A stretch of 64,000 nt of DNA from Methylibium sp035476815. GTDB taxonomy: Bacteria > Pseudomonadota > Gammaproteobacteria > Burkholderiales > Burkholderiaceae_C. The notes under the pieces were generated by a model. That model searched no databases. It saw only the letters and a program-made list of their open reading frames with translations, and was not told where the DNA came from. Shown here in pieces: positions 34,879 through 43,776 of the stretch. Both the position numbers and the translations under genes were made by a program. Within the stretch, counting starts at the first letter, position 1, and every line of letters begins with the position of its first letter. The DNA is taken from assembly GCA_035476815.1 (NCBI GenBank), contig DATILD010000091.1, positions 39,292-103,291 of the forward strand, written 5' to 3'.

Positions 34879-36477
34879 TCAGCCGATGCGAAAGCGCGCC
34901 AACTCGCTGCCCGTCTTGGCGTCGTGGGCGTGGACTGTACACACGAGGCAGGAGTCGAAGGACCGCGCCACGTGGCCGACCTCGACCGGGTCGCTCGCAT
35001 CGGCGATCGGCGCGCCGATCAGGGCCTCCTCGATCGGGCCGCGCCTCTGCGCGCCGTCGCGCGGACCGACGTTCCAGGTGGTCGGCGCGACGATCTGGTA
35101 GTTCTTGATCTTGCCGTCCTTGACCTCGATCCAGTGGCACAGCGCGCCGCGGATCGCCTCGGTGGCACCCCAGCCACGGCCGTCGCGCTCCTTGGGCTTG
35201 ATGTACCAGGGATCGTTGAGCTTGAACTCGCGCAGGCAGTGCTCGGCCTGGCGGTAGAGCTTGATGGTCTCGTGCATGCGCGCGATCTGGCGCAGGTGCA
35301 GGCTGGCGCCGCCCATCTTCTTGTACATGTCGAGGATCAGCGGGTCGTGGTGCTGCCAGCTCTCGCCATGCTTGCCGCCGGCGACCATCTGGCGCGCGAA
35401 CGGCCCGGCCTCGAGGCGGCCCATGTCGGCGTGCGACACCGCGGTGGCCCATGAGTACTTGGCGTCGAAGTCCTTGTCGTTCTTCTGGATCGGCCGGGTG
35501 GTGCGGTCGTAGGGGTGGAAGTCGGCCGTGCCTTCGTCGTACCACGAGTGACTGAGGTTCTCGCGCGCGAACTTCTGGTCCATCAGCACATGGGTGTCGG
35601 TCGCGCCGTCGTAGACGCCGCTCTTCATGATCAGCGCGGCGTTGCGCGAGTCGATGGTCGGCTTCTGGTACTTGTCCTCGTGCGGCAGATAGCCCCAGGA
35701 GATGTACTTGCCGACGCCACCGCCGTACTTGTGCAGCCCGACGTCCAGCCCCATGCGCCAGTAGAAGCCAAGGTCGGAGTTCGCATGCTTCGGCGATTCG
35801 TCGAGCCAGGCGAGGAAATCCTCGTGGCTCCTGATCTGCTCGTAGCGCTCGAGCGTGCAGCCCAGCCAGCAGGGCTCGAGCCAGTTGACCTTGAAGTACT
35901 CGAGGATGGCCCAGGCGCGGGTGATGTCGGTCAGCGTCGGCGCGCACATCACGCCGCCCGGCACCATGTAGCTCGAGTGCGGCCACTGGCCGCCGAGCAG
36001 CGCGTAGATCTCGACCGGCTTGCCGGAGATCGTTACGCCCAGCTCGTAGCTGCTGCCGGTGAAGGGCGCGAAGCGCTTGCAGGCCTCTTCGTAGTAGGGG
36101 CTGCCGCGGTACTTCTTGTTGGTCATGTCGATCGCGTACAGCCCGTAGAAGTAGCGCGGCTGGCTCTGCAGGCTCTCGACGATCTGGCCGAGGTTGCGCG
36201 CCAGGATGGCGTTACGCGGCACCTCGGTCTGCCAGGCGGTGTCGAGCGCCCAGGCGGCGCAGGTCAGGTGCGAGGCACCACAGATGCCGCAGGCGCGCGG
36301 CGTGACGACCAGGCCCGCCTGCGGGTCCTTGTCGCGCAGGATGACCTCGAAGCCACGGAACAACTCCGCCTGGGTCCAGGCGTTGGTGACGACGCCGTCG
36401 CTGATCTCGACGCGGATGTCGAGGTCGCCCTCGACCCGGCCGACCGGGGAGATATCGAGTGTTTGAACTGCCGACAT
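34879..36477 (-). CDS. hhyL: [NiFe]-hydrogenase large subunit, group 1h
   Basis: The 532-residue subunit carries the Ni-Fe site ligands Cys63 and Cys66 (RACGICGASH) and Cys510 and Cys513 (DSCLVCTVH). Sixteen residues follow His516 and should be removed by the protease. Sequence style, gene order and the short small subunit place it in the actinobacterial-type group 1h (once group 5), whose members oxidise H2 down to atmospheric levels and are insensitive to oxygen. Electrons probably leave through the small subunit to HiPIP or Rieske partners. Confidence 0.92.
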   Translation of the reverse strand: MSAVQTLDISPVGRVEGDLDIRVEISDGVVTNAWTQAELFRGFEVILRDKDPQAGLVVTPRACGICGASHLTCAAWALDTAWQTEVPRNAILARNLGQIVESLQSQPRYFYGLYAIDMTNKKYRGSPYYEEACKRFAPFTGSSYELGVTISGKPVEIYALLGGQWPHSSYMVPGGVMCAPTLTDITRAWAILEYFKVNWLEPCWLGCTLERYEQIRSHEDFLAWLDESPKHANSDLGFYWRMGLDVGLHKYGGGVGKYISWGYLPHEDKYQKPTIDSRNAALIMKSGVYDGATDTHVLMDQKFARENLSHSWYDEGTADFHPYDRTTRPIQKNDKDFDAKYSWATAVSHADMGRLEAGPFARQMVAGGKHGESWQHHDPLILDMYKKMGGASLHLRQIARMHETIKLYRQAEHCLREFKLNDPWYIKPKERDGRGWGATEAIRGALCHWIEVKDGKIKNYQIVAPTTWNVGPRDGAQRRGPIEEALIGAPIADASDPVEVGHVARSFDSCLVCTVHAHDAKTGSELARFRIG

Positions 36478-36493
36478 GGTGTGCTCCTGAAGT

Positions 36494-37456
36494 TCAAACG
36501 ACGAACAGGTCCTGCTCGGCCCAGGGCGGCGCGGCGTTCTTGGCCGCGGCGGTGAGCGAGATGTAGCCCTTCTTGTCCACGCCCAGCGGCAGGTCCTTGG
36601 GCACCCCCATCACGGTCTGGGTCTTGAACACCGTGCCCGGCGCGAGGTCGAAGAAGGGAAACTCGGGCTCGGTGCAGCCCATGCAGGGCATGCCGGCGCG
36701 GGTCTTGGACGACACCCGGTTCCACAGGATGCGGTTGCAGGGCGAATGCGTCATCGGCCCGCGGCAGCCGAGGTCGTAGAACAAGCAGCCCTTGCGCTGG
36801 CCGAACTCGGTGGCGCTGACCTTGTAGGCGAAGTGCATGTTCCGCGTGCAGCCGGTCTGGGTGAAGCTCTGGAAGAAGGTCTTCGGCCGCTGGAATTCGT
36901 CGAGGCCGATGTCGCCGGCGCGGCCGGTGGCGATGGCCACGACGATCTGCGTGATCCAGTCCGGGTGGGCCGGGCAGCCCGGCACGTTGATCACCGGCAG
37001 GCCGGACTTGGACTTCCAGTCCTTGCCCAGAAAGCCACCGTGGTTGCGCTTGAGGAACTGCAGGCCCTGCGAGTCGCTCGGATTCGGCGCGGTGGCCGGG
37101 ATGCCGCCCCAGGTGGCGCAGTCGCCGATCGCGACGACGAAGGTGGCCGCGTTCGCAAGTTCCTGCACCCACTGCTTCATCGGCCGGCCGGCGAAGCGGT
37201 TCCACTCGCCGGTGCCGCCCGGCGCATTGACCACCGTGCCTTCGAACACGAACACGTCGAGCGCGACCTTGCCGGACACGCAGTCGCGCAGCAGCTTCTG
37301 CAGGTTGTCGCCGAGCTCCATGCCCAGCGAGGGGTGCCAGAGCACGTTGACGCCGAAGTCGGTGACGAGATCGCAGGCGCTCGGCTCCTCGGCGTTCAGG
37401 AAGGACATGGTGTTTCCGGAACATGCCCCGCCCTGGAGCCACAACAGGTTGGCCAT
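36494..37456 (-). CDS. hhyS: [NiFe]-hydrogenase small subunit, group 1h
   Basis: The start gives MANLLWLQGGACSGNTMSF; the longer frame lacks protein character. The 320-residue subunit has no Tat signal, so the enzyme is cytoplasmic. The proximal-cluster motif is ACSGN, where standard enzymes have CxxC. In the structure of the Ralstonia relative this cluster has three Cys and one Asp. The remaining clusters use segments such as GCPAHPDWI and YDLGCRGPMTHSPCN. A near-consensus sigma-54 promoter lies 86 bases upstream. Confidence 0.92.
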   Translation of the reverse strand: MANLLWLQGGACSGNTMSFLNAEEPSACDLVTDFGVNVLWHPSLGMELGDNLQKLLRDCVSGKVALDVFVFEGTVVNAPGGTGEWNRFAGRPMKQWVQELANAATFVVAIGDCATWGGIPATAPNPSDSQGLQFLKRNHGGFLGKDWKSKSGLPVINVPGCPAHPDWITQIVVAIATGRAGDIGLDEFQRPKTFFQSFTQTGCTRNMHFAYKVSATEFGQRKGCLFYDLGCRGPMTHSPCNRILWNRVSSKTRAGMPCMGCTEPEFPFFDLAPGTVFKTQTVMGVPKDLPLGVDKKGYISLTAAAKNAAPPWAEQDLFVV

Positions 37457-37541
37457 CAGTGTTCTCCTCAGGTCATGGAAGATCGGTGCCGGCTTGCTGC
37501 GTTGCACACGCGGGTTGCCGCATCGCTGCTCGGTCCAGTAC

Positions 37542-37556
37542 GCACGGCGCGTGCCA
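37542..37556 (-). promoter_or_regulatory. sigma-54 promoter of hhySL
   Basis: The minus strand reads TGGCACGCGCCGTGC, 14 of 15 positions matching TGGCACG-N4-TTGC, with GG and GC correctly spaced. The adjacent HoxA-like activator is the obvious partner. Confidence 0.75.
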
Positions 37557-37644
37557 TTCCGCACGGCGCGCGGGTTTGCCCTCACGTCACAGGGAAACGC
37601 GGCCTCGCGCCACCCATCGCGCGGCACGGCGCGCCGTCAACAAG

Positions 37645-37680
37645 GTTTGCGAGCCCCGCCGAACGCAAACTTGGTTTGCG
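37645..37680. promoter_or_regulatory. candidate enhancer sites upstream of hhySL
   Basis: CGCAAAC-TTG-GTTTGCG (37664-37680) is a perfect dyad, with another GTTTGCG half-site at 37645-37651. They lie about 90-125 bases upstream of the sigma-54 promoter, where bacterial enhancer-binding proteins bind. The 37457-37727 gap holds no gene apart from this regulatory DNA. Confidence 0.6.
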
Positions 37681-37727
37681 CCCCAGGCGCCCCACCGGCG
37701 CCCGGCGCTGCTGCGCCGCAACGCCCC

Positions 37728-37967
37728 TCATCCGCGACGGTTGCCGCAGCGCGGGCATTCGGCCTCGAGGGTGTAGCCGTACCAGATGCCCTCGCAGCGG
37801 CTGCACCAGTGGCCGCCCAGCTGGTCTTCCTGCAGCCCGAGCTGGCGCGCCAGCGGCGTGATGCCGAGCTCGACGAAGCCGCCCGGCGTGCGCCGCGGCG
37901 GCACCTTGGACTGCGGAAAGCGCCGCACCTCGGCCGCGGGCCGCGGGGGAATGTCGTCGTTCGTCAT
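37728..37967 (-). CDS. small zinc-ribbon protein
   Basis: The 79-residue protein ends in a four-Cys knuckle pair (HWCSRCEGIWYG and ECPRCGNRRG). The ATG overlaps the stop of the HoxA-like regulator, so the two are co-translated. It may be a redox or metal adaptor for the regulator; no family is recognised. Confidence 0.65.
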   Translation of the reverse strand: MTNDDIPPRPAAEVRRFPQSKVPPRRTPGGFVELGITPLARQLGLQEDQLGGHWCSRCEGIWYGYTLEAECPRCGNRRG

Positions 37968-39430
37968 GAGGGGCTGCCCTCCGCACCGCGCCGGATGCTG
38001 TAGCGCTTGAGCTTGTTGGCCAGGCCCACGCGCGACAGGCCCAGCTCCGCGGACGCGCGCGTGTGGTTCCAGTGGTGGCGCTCCAGCGCCGCGCGCACCA
38101 GCGCCACCTCGAGCTGCTCGACCCGGTCCTTCAGCGTCTGGCCGTCCAGCGCCGCGGCCGCGCCGGCCTGCGGGTCGGCGCGCGGCCGGGCGCGGCCGAT
38201 CTCGGGCGAGAGGTGCTGCACGGTGATGAACTCGCCGTCCTCCAGCATCGCCACCGTGCGGCGAATCTCGTTCTCCAGCTCGCGCACGTTGCCGGGGAAG
38301 CTGTAGGCGCGCAGCTTCTGCTGCGCCAGGCTGGCCATGCCCGGCGTCTTGCGGCCGAAGGCCTGGCAGTACTTGGCGATCAGGTAGTCGGTCAGCACCG
38401 GGATGTCGTCGGGCCGCTCGCGCAGCGGCGGGATCGTGATCTCGAAGCCCTTCAACCGGTAGTAGAGGTCGCGCCGGAACTTGCCCTCCTCGACCAGCTG
38501 CCGCACCGGCCGGTTGCTGGCCGCGATGATGCGCACATGGGTCTGCTTGACGCGGTCGCTGCCGATCGGCTTGACCTCGCCGTCCTGCAGGAAGCGCAGC
38601 AGCGCCACCTGCACCGAGGGCGAGATGTCGGATATCTCGTCGAGGAAGACCGTGCCCTTGTCGGCCGCGACGAACAGGCCCAGCCGGTCGCTGATCGCGC
38701 CCGAGAAGGCGCCGCGGGTGTGGCCGAACAGCTCGGACAGCAGCAGGTCCTCGGAGATCGCGCCGCAGTTCTGCGCCAGGAAGAGCTGGTGCTGGCGCGG
38801 GCTGAACAGGTGGATGGCCTTGGCCAGCAGCTCCTTGCCGGTGCCCGTCTCGCCCTCCAGCAGCACCGGCAGGTCGGTGGTGGCGGCCTTGCGCGCGGTG
38901 TTGCAGACCTCGGCCATCTTGTCGCTCGCGAACACCAGCGCGTCGAAGCGGTAGGTCTGCTGCAGCACCTTGGTCATCGACTCGTTCTCGTGGCGGATCA
39001 CCGCGTCGGCGAACTTCAGCTCGCGGCTCAGGTAGCGGTGGATGCGGGCGAGCTCGCGGCTCTCGAGCGCGCGCTTCAAGATCAGCGCGAGCTGCTCGGG
39101 CTCGAAGGGCGTGGTGACGACCTGGTAGACCGCCGCCTCGTTGATGGCCTTGACCATCTCGTCGCGGCGCGCGCTCTGCAGCGCCAGCACCCGCACCGCA
39201 TGCGGATGCTCGACGCGCATCTTCTGCAGCAGATCGAGTCCGCGGCCGTCCTCGAGCTGCTGCTCGCAGACCACCACGTCGGGCGCCTGCTTGGCCATCA
39301 GCCGGTCGACATCGGCCGCCTTGGGCGCGAACAGCACCTTGTACTGGCGCGACAGATGGCGCTGCAGGGCGCGGTCGGCCAACAGCTCGCTACCGACCAG
39401 GAAGACGCAGAACTCCGGAGCGGACGACAT
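37964..39430 (-). CDS. HoxA-like sigma-54 activator with degenerate receiver
   Basis: The 488-residue NtrC-type activator has a receiver-like domain (1-120), AAA+ domain (Walker A EGETGTGKE, GAFSGA, Walker B TVFLDEISD) and Fis-type DNA-binding end (NHTRASAELGLSRVGLANKL). The receiver lacks the phosphorylation residues: the phosphoacceptor Asp is Glu56 (VVVCEQQLED), the acidic pair is Gly13-Ser14, and the conserved Lys is Thr107. The sigma-54 loop is GAFSGA, not GAFTGA. It probably activates hhySL without phosphorylation; no partner kinase is adjacent. Confidence 0.88.
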   Translation of the reverse strand: MSSAPEFCVFLVGSELLADRALQRHLSRQYKVLFAPKAADVDRLMAKQAPDVVVCEQQLEDGRGLDLLQKMRVEHPHAVRVLALQSARRDEMVKAINEAAVYQVVTTPFEPEQLALILKRALESRELARIHRYLSRELKFADAVIRHENESMTKVLQQTYRFDALVFASDKMAEVCNTARKAATTDLPVLLEGETGTGKELLAKAIHLFSPRQHQLFLAQNCGAISEDLLLSELFGHTRGAFSGAISDRLGLFVAADKGTVFLDEISDISPSVQVALLRFLQDGEVKPIGSDRVKQTHVRIIAASNRPVRQLVEEGKFRRDLYYRLKGFEITIPPLRERPDDIPVLTDYLIAKYCQAFGRKTPGMASLAQQKLRAYSFPGNVRELENEIRRTVAMLEDGEFITVQHLSPEIGRARPRADPQAGAAAALDGQTLKDRVEQLEVALVRAALERHHWNHTRASAELGLSRVGLANKLKRYSIRRGAEGSPS

Positions 39431-39475
39431 GCCAACCTTCTTTGTGGCCTGACAAGTTCATTGTCGTCCTATCGC

Positions 39476-39495
39476 CGCCCGCGTCAATGCGGGCG
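39476..39495. terminator. hairpin downstream of the lpxC-linked small gene
   Basis: CGCCCGC and GCGGGCG flank GTCAAT. It lies between the stop of the 61-residue membrane protein and the start of the HoxA-like gene, and probably ends the lpxC transcript. Confidence 0.5.
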
Positions 39496-39508
39496 AAGGC
39501 GGGGTCCG

Positions 39509-39694
39509 CTAGACCATCACCGCCAGCCGCTCGAGGATCAGCACCGCGAAGAAGCCCAGCCCGGCGATCACCGCCCACTTGACGATGATCAGGCCGCGGT
39601 CGCGCCAGTTGCGGTCGCGGGTGCCGATGTACATCGCGAAGCACAGCACCCCTGCCAGCAGCAGCAGCAGCATGATCCAGCGGAAGACCAGCAT
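39509..39694 (-). CDS. small membrane protein downstream of lpxC
   Basis: The 61-residue protein has two hydrophobic spans (VFRWIMLLLLLAGVLCFAMY and IIVKWAVIAGLGFFAVLIL) around a charged loop RDRNWRDRG. It starts ten bases after the lpxC stop. It resembles small uncharacterised membrane proteins found near lpxC in betaproteobacteria. Confidence 0.65.
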   Translation of the reverse strand: MLVFRWIMLLLLLAGVLCFAMYIGTRDRNWRDRGLIIVKWAVIAGLGFFAVLILERLAVMV

Positions 39695-39704
39695 CAGGCG
39701 CCCG

Positions 39705-40643
39705 TCACCAGGCCGGCGCCGGCTCGGCGAAGCCGCGCGGCGCGTCGGCGGCGCTGTCGAAGCTCACCAGCTCGTAGGCGCTGGGGTCGTCGAGCAGCTT
39801 GCGCAGCAGCACGTTGTTCAGCGCGTGGCCCGACTTGTAGGCCGTGTAGGCGGCCAGCATCGGGTGGCCGGCGATGTAGAGGTCGCCGATCGCGTCGAGG
39901 ATCTTGTGCTTGGTGAACTCGTCGTCGTAGCGCAGCCCGCCGGCATTGAGCACGCGCTGGTCGTCGACGACGATCGCGTTGTCCATGCTGCCGCCCAGGC
40001 TCAGGCCGCGCGAACGCATCATCTCCACGTCCTTGGTGAAGCCGAAGGTGCGGGCGCGGGCGATGTCGCGCGGGTACTGGCCCTCGGAGAAATCGAACAC
40101 CACGCGCTGGCCGGTCTGGTCGACCGCCGGGTGGCCGAAATCGATCTCGAAGCTGAGCCTGTAGCCGTGGAAGGGCTCGAGCCGCGCCCACTTGGCGCGC
40201 GCGCCCTCGCCTTCGCGCACCTCCACCGTCTTGAGCACGCGGATGTAGCGCTTGGGCGCGTTCTGCAGCGCGACGCCGGCGCTCTGCAGCAGGTAGACGA
40301 AGCTGGCCGCCGAGCCGTCGAGGATCGGCACCTCCTCGGCGGTGATGTCGACCAGCAGGTTGTCGATGCCCAGGCCGGCGCAGGCCGACATCAGGTGCTC
40401 GACGGTGTTGACCTTCGGTGCGCCGGGCTCGCCGCCCGGCGACAGCGTGGACGCGAGGCCCTTGGTGTCGCACACCGAATCGGCCCGCACCGGGATCTCC
40501 ACCGGCACCGGCAGGTCGACGCGGCGGAACACGATGCCGCTGTCGGGCGGGGCGGGCCGCAGCGTGAGCTCGACGCGCTGGCCGGTGTGCAGGCCGACGC
40601 CGACGGCGCGGGTGATGGATTTCAGCGTGCGTTGGGGCAGCAT
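39705..40643 (-). CDS. lpxC: UDP-3-O-acyl-N-acetylglucosamine deacetylase LpxC
   Basis: This zinc enzyme catalyses the committed step of lipid A synthesis. The 312 residues have normal length and all motifs: QRTLKSITRAVGVGLHTG, the zinc ligand in VNTVEHLMSA, and the C-terminal KHKILDAIGDLYIAGHP with the other His/Asp ligands. A TACAAT -10 element lies only eight bases before the ATG, so the mRNA may be nearly leaderless. The gene separates the two hydrogenase loci. Confidence 0.96.
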   Translation of the reverse strand: MLPQRTLKSITRAVGVGLHTGQRVELTLRPAPPDSGIVFRRVDLPVPVEIPVRADSVCDTKGLASTLSPGGEPGAPKVNTVEHLMSACAGLGIDNLLVDITAEEVPILDGSAASFVYLLQSAGVALQNAPKRYIRVLKTVEVREGEGARAKWARLEPFHGYRLSFEIDFGHPAVDQTGQRVVFDFSEGQYPRDIARARTFGFTKDVEMMRSRGLSLGGSMDNAIVVDDQRVLNAGGLRYDDEFTKHKILDAIGDLYIAGHPMLAAYTAYKSGHALNNVLLRKLLDDPSAYELVSFDSAADAPRGFAEPAPAW

Positions 40644-40650
40644 GGCCGGG

Positions 40651-40656
40651 ATTGTA
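40651..40656 (-). promoter_or_regulatory. -10 element of lpxC
   Basis: TACAAT on the minus strand ends eight bases before the lpxC start codon; no clear -35 is seen. Confidence 0.4.
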
Positions 40657-40734
40657 GGAAGCGGCGGTCGCTGCAGCCGTGGATGTGCGCTATCGCCACG
40701 GTAGCGACGCGTCAGACCGGCGTGATCAGGCCGA

Positions 40735-40850
40735 CCGTTGGAATGAGCTGCCCCCGAATTTCGTCTTCCAAGGGCCGATGGATAGCATCGACACCTGAAG
40801 GACGAAAAGTGACTAGCCAGTCTTCCCCTTAGTCGCCGAAGCCGACAGTC
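40735..40850. other. low-GC segment, possible insertion-sequence remnant
   Basis: This part of the 297-base gap between lpxC and hoxJ is markedly less GC-rich than the rest of the window. It includes TGAGCTGCCCCCGAATTTCG at 40744-40763, which resembles IS3-family terminal repeats. No transposase frame is present. The IS assignment rests on appearance only. Confidence 0.3.
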
Positions 40851-40940
40851 GCTGCATCTCACTCGCAGTGTCGCAACGGGGTCGATAGCGACTGACACGG
40901 CACACTGCCGAGCCCAGCCGCCCAGTCACGCGCCCCACCC

Positions 40941-42296
<1,356 letters not shown>

Positions 42297-42303
42297 GGCG
42301 GAC

Positions 42304-43776
42304 TCAATGCACCGTGCAGACCATGCACGGGTCGAAGGAGCGCACGATGTGCTGCACCGCCACCGGCGTGGTCTCGCCCGGCCGCACCGGCGCACCCTCG
42401 AGCGCGGCCTCGAGCGCGCCGGGGGTGCCGGCGGCATCGCGCGGCGAGAAGTTCCAGCTCGTCGGCGCGACGATCTGGTAGTTGGCGATGCGGCCCGCAC
42501 GCAGCGTCAGCCAATGCCCCAGCGAGCCGCGCGCGGCCTCGGTCAGGCCGACGCCAACGCCCTCGTCCGGCAACGGCCGGCTCACGCAGTAGGGCTCGCC
42601 GTGGCGCAGCATGCCGAGCCAGCGCTCCATCTGCGGCACGACGCGGGCGATCTCCAGCAGCCGCGCCAGCACGCGCGTGTAGACCGTGCCGCCGCAGCGT
42701 GCGACCGCGTCGCGCACCAGCGGCTGCGCGTCAACGACCTGGCGCGCGATCGCGCCGGTCTCCAACACGCGGCCGGCCAGCCGCGGGGCCTTGTTCCAGG
42801 TGTAGGCGCCGGGCCGGTCCGGCATCGGTTCGGTCAGCCCGTCGCGCGGATGGCGCGGCACGCACGGGTCGCCCGCGAGCCGCGTGTGGCTCACGTCCTC
42901 GGCGATCGCCTCGGGATCGACCGCACGGCGCTGCCCGGTCTGCGCATCCCACACGCCGCGCGCGAACAGCGGCTCGCCGTCGGGCTGCCCGAAGGCGCCG
43001 TAGCTCAGGTAGCGGCCCGGGCCCGGGCCCAGCGCATCGAGCCCGATATCGGCGGCGATGTCGACGAACAGCCGCAGGTCGCCGCGCTGCGGCGCTTGCG
43101 CGCACCAGGCTCGCAAAGCCGCTTCGTCGGCGAGCGCGCCCACCTCTTCGAGCCGGGCGCCGTACAGCGTCGATTCGAGGAAGGCGCGGAACTCGCGCAA
43201 CTTGGCCAGCAGGCGCAGCCGCTCTGCCGGCTCGATCGCGCGCGAGCTGCCGCCGGGCTGCAGGCTGTGCGTGTGCGGCCATTTGCCGCCCAGCGTGCCG
43301 ATCAGCGTGAACCAGCGCTGGCGCGCCGCGATCGCGGCGCGCGCGTGCTCGCCGGCCCCGGCCTCGAAGCGGCGCAGCGCCTCGGGATACCAGGGCCGGT
43401 CGGCATACACGGGCCGCGTGAAGTCGGGCATGAAGAACAGGTAGAAGTGCGTCAGGTGATCGGCCAGGTTCTCGCAGGCCAGCATCAGGTTGGTCGCGAT
43501 CACGCCGTTGGGCGGCGGCGCAAGGCCCGCCAGATCGGCCAGCGCACGCGCTGCTGCGACCGATTGCGACACCGAGCAGATGCCGCAGATGCGCGGCGCG
43601 ATCACCAGTGTGTCGTGCGGGTCCCTGCCGAGCAGGATCTGCTCGAATCCGCGGTACATCGGCGCGACGACGCGGGCGGACACGACGCGTTCCGCGGCGA
43701 TCTCGAGTTGGACCTCGAGATCACCCTCGACCCGGTTGAAGGGACCGACGATCAGTCGGGTGGGTTTCGGATTCAT
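42304..43776 (-). CDS. hoxC: regulatory [NiFe]-hydrogenase large subunit HoxC
   Basis: The 490-residue subunit of the H2 sensor (group 2b) has Cys64 and Cys67 (RICGICSVSQ) and Cys484 and Cys487 (DPCMVCTVH). It ends exactly at the His, with no cleavable tail. That is the hallmark of regulatory hydrogenases and means no protease is needed. The 5' end overlaps the upstream chemoreceptor-like gene by 56 bases. Confidence 0.95.
   Translation of the reverse strand: MNPKPTRLIVGPFNRVEGDLEVQLEIAAERVVSARVVAPMYRGFEQILLGRDPHDTLVIAPRICGICSVSQSVAAARALADLAGLAPPPNGVIATNLMLACENLADHLTHFYLFFMPDFTRPVYADRPWYPEALRRFEAGAGEHARAAIAARQRWFTLIGTLGGKWPHTHSLQPGGSSRAIEPAERLRLLAKLREFRAFLESTLYGARLEEVGALADEAALRAWCAQAPQRGDLRLFVDIAADIGLDALGPGPGRYLSYGAFGQPDGEPLFARGVWDAQTGQRRAVDPEAIAEDVSHTRLAGDPCVPRHPRDGLTEPMPDRPGAYTWNKAPRLAGRVLETGAIARQVVDAQPLVRDAVARCGGTVYTRVLARLLEIARVVPQMERWLGMLRHGEPYCVSRPLPDEGVGVGLTEAARGSLGHWLTLRAGRIANYQIVAPTSWNFSPRDAAGTPGALEAALEGAPVRPGETTPVAVQHIVRSFDPCMVCTVH

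Noticed and set aside
42304..43776. HoxC as C-terminally truncated
   Set aside because: Ending at the final His is normal for regulatory hydrogenases, which are not processed by a protease.
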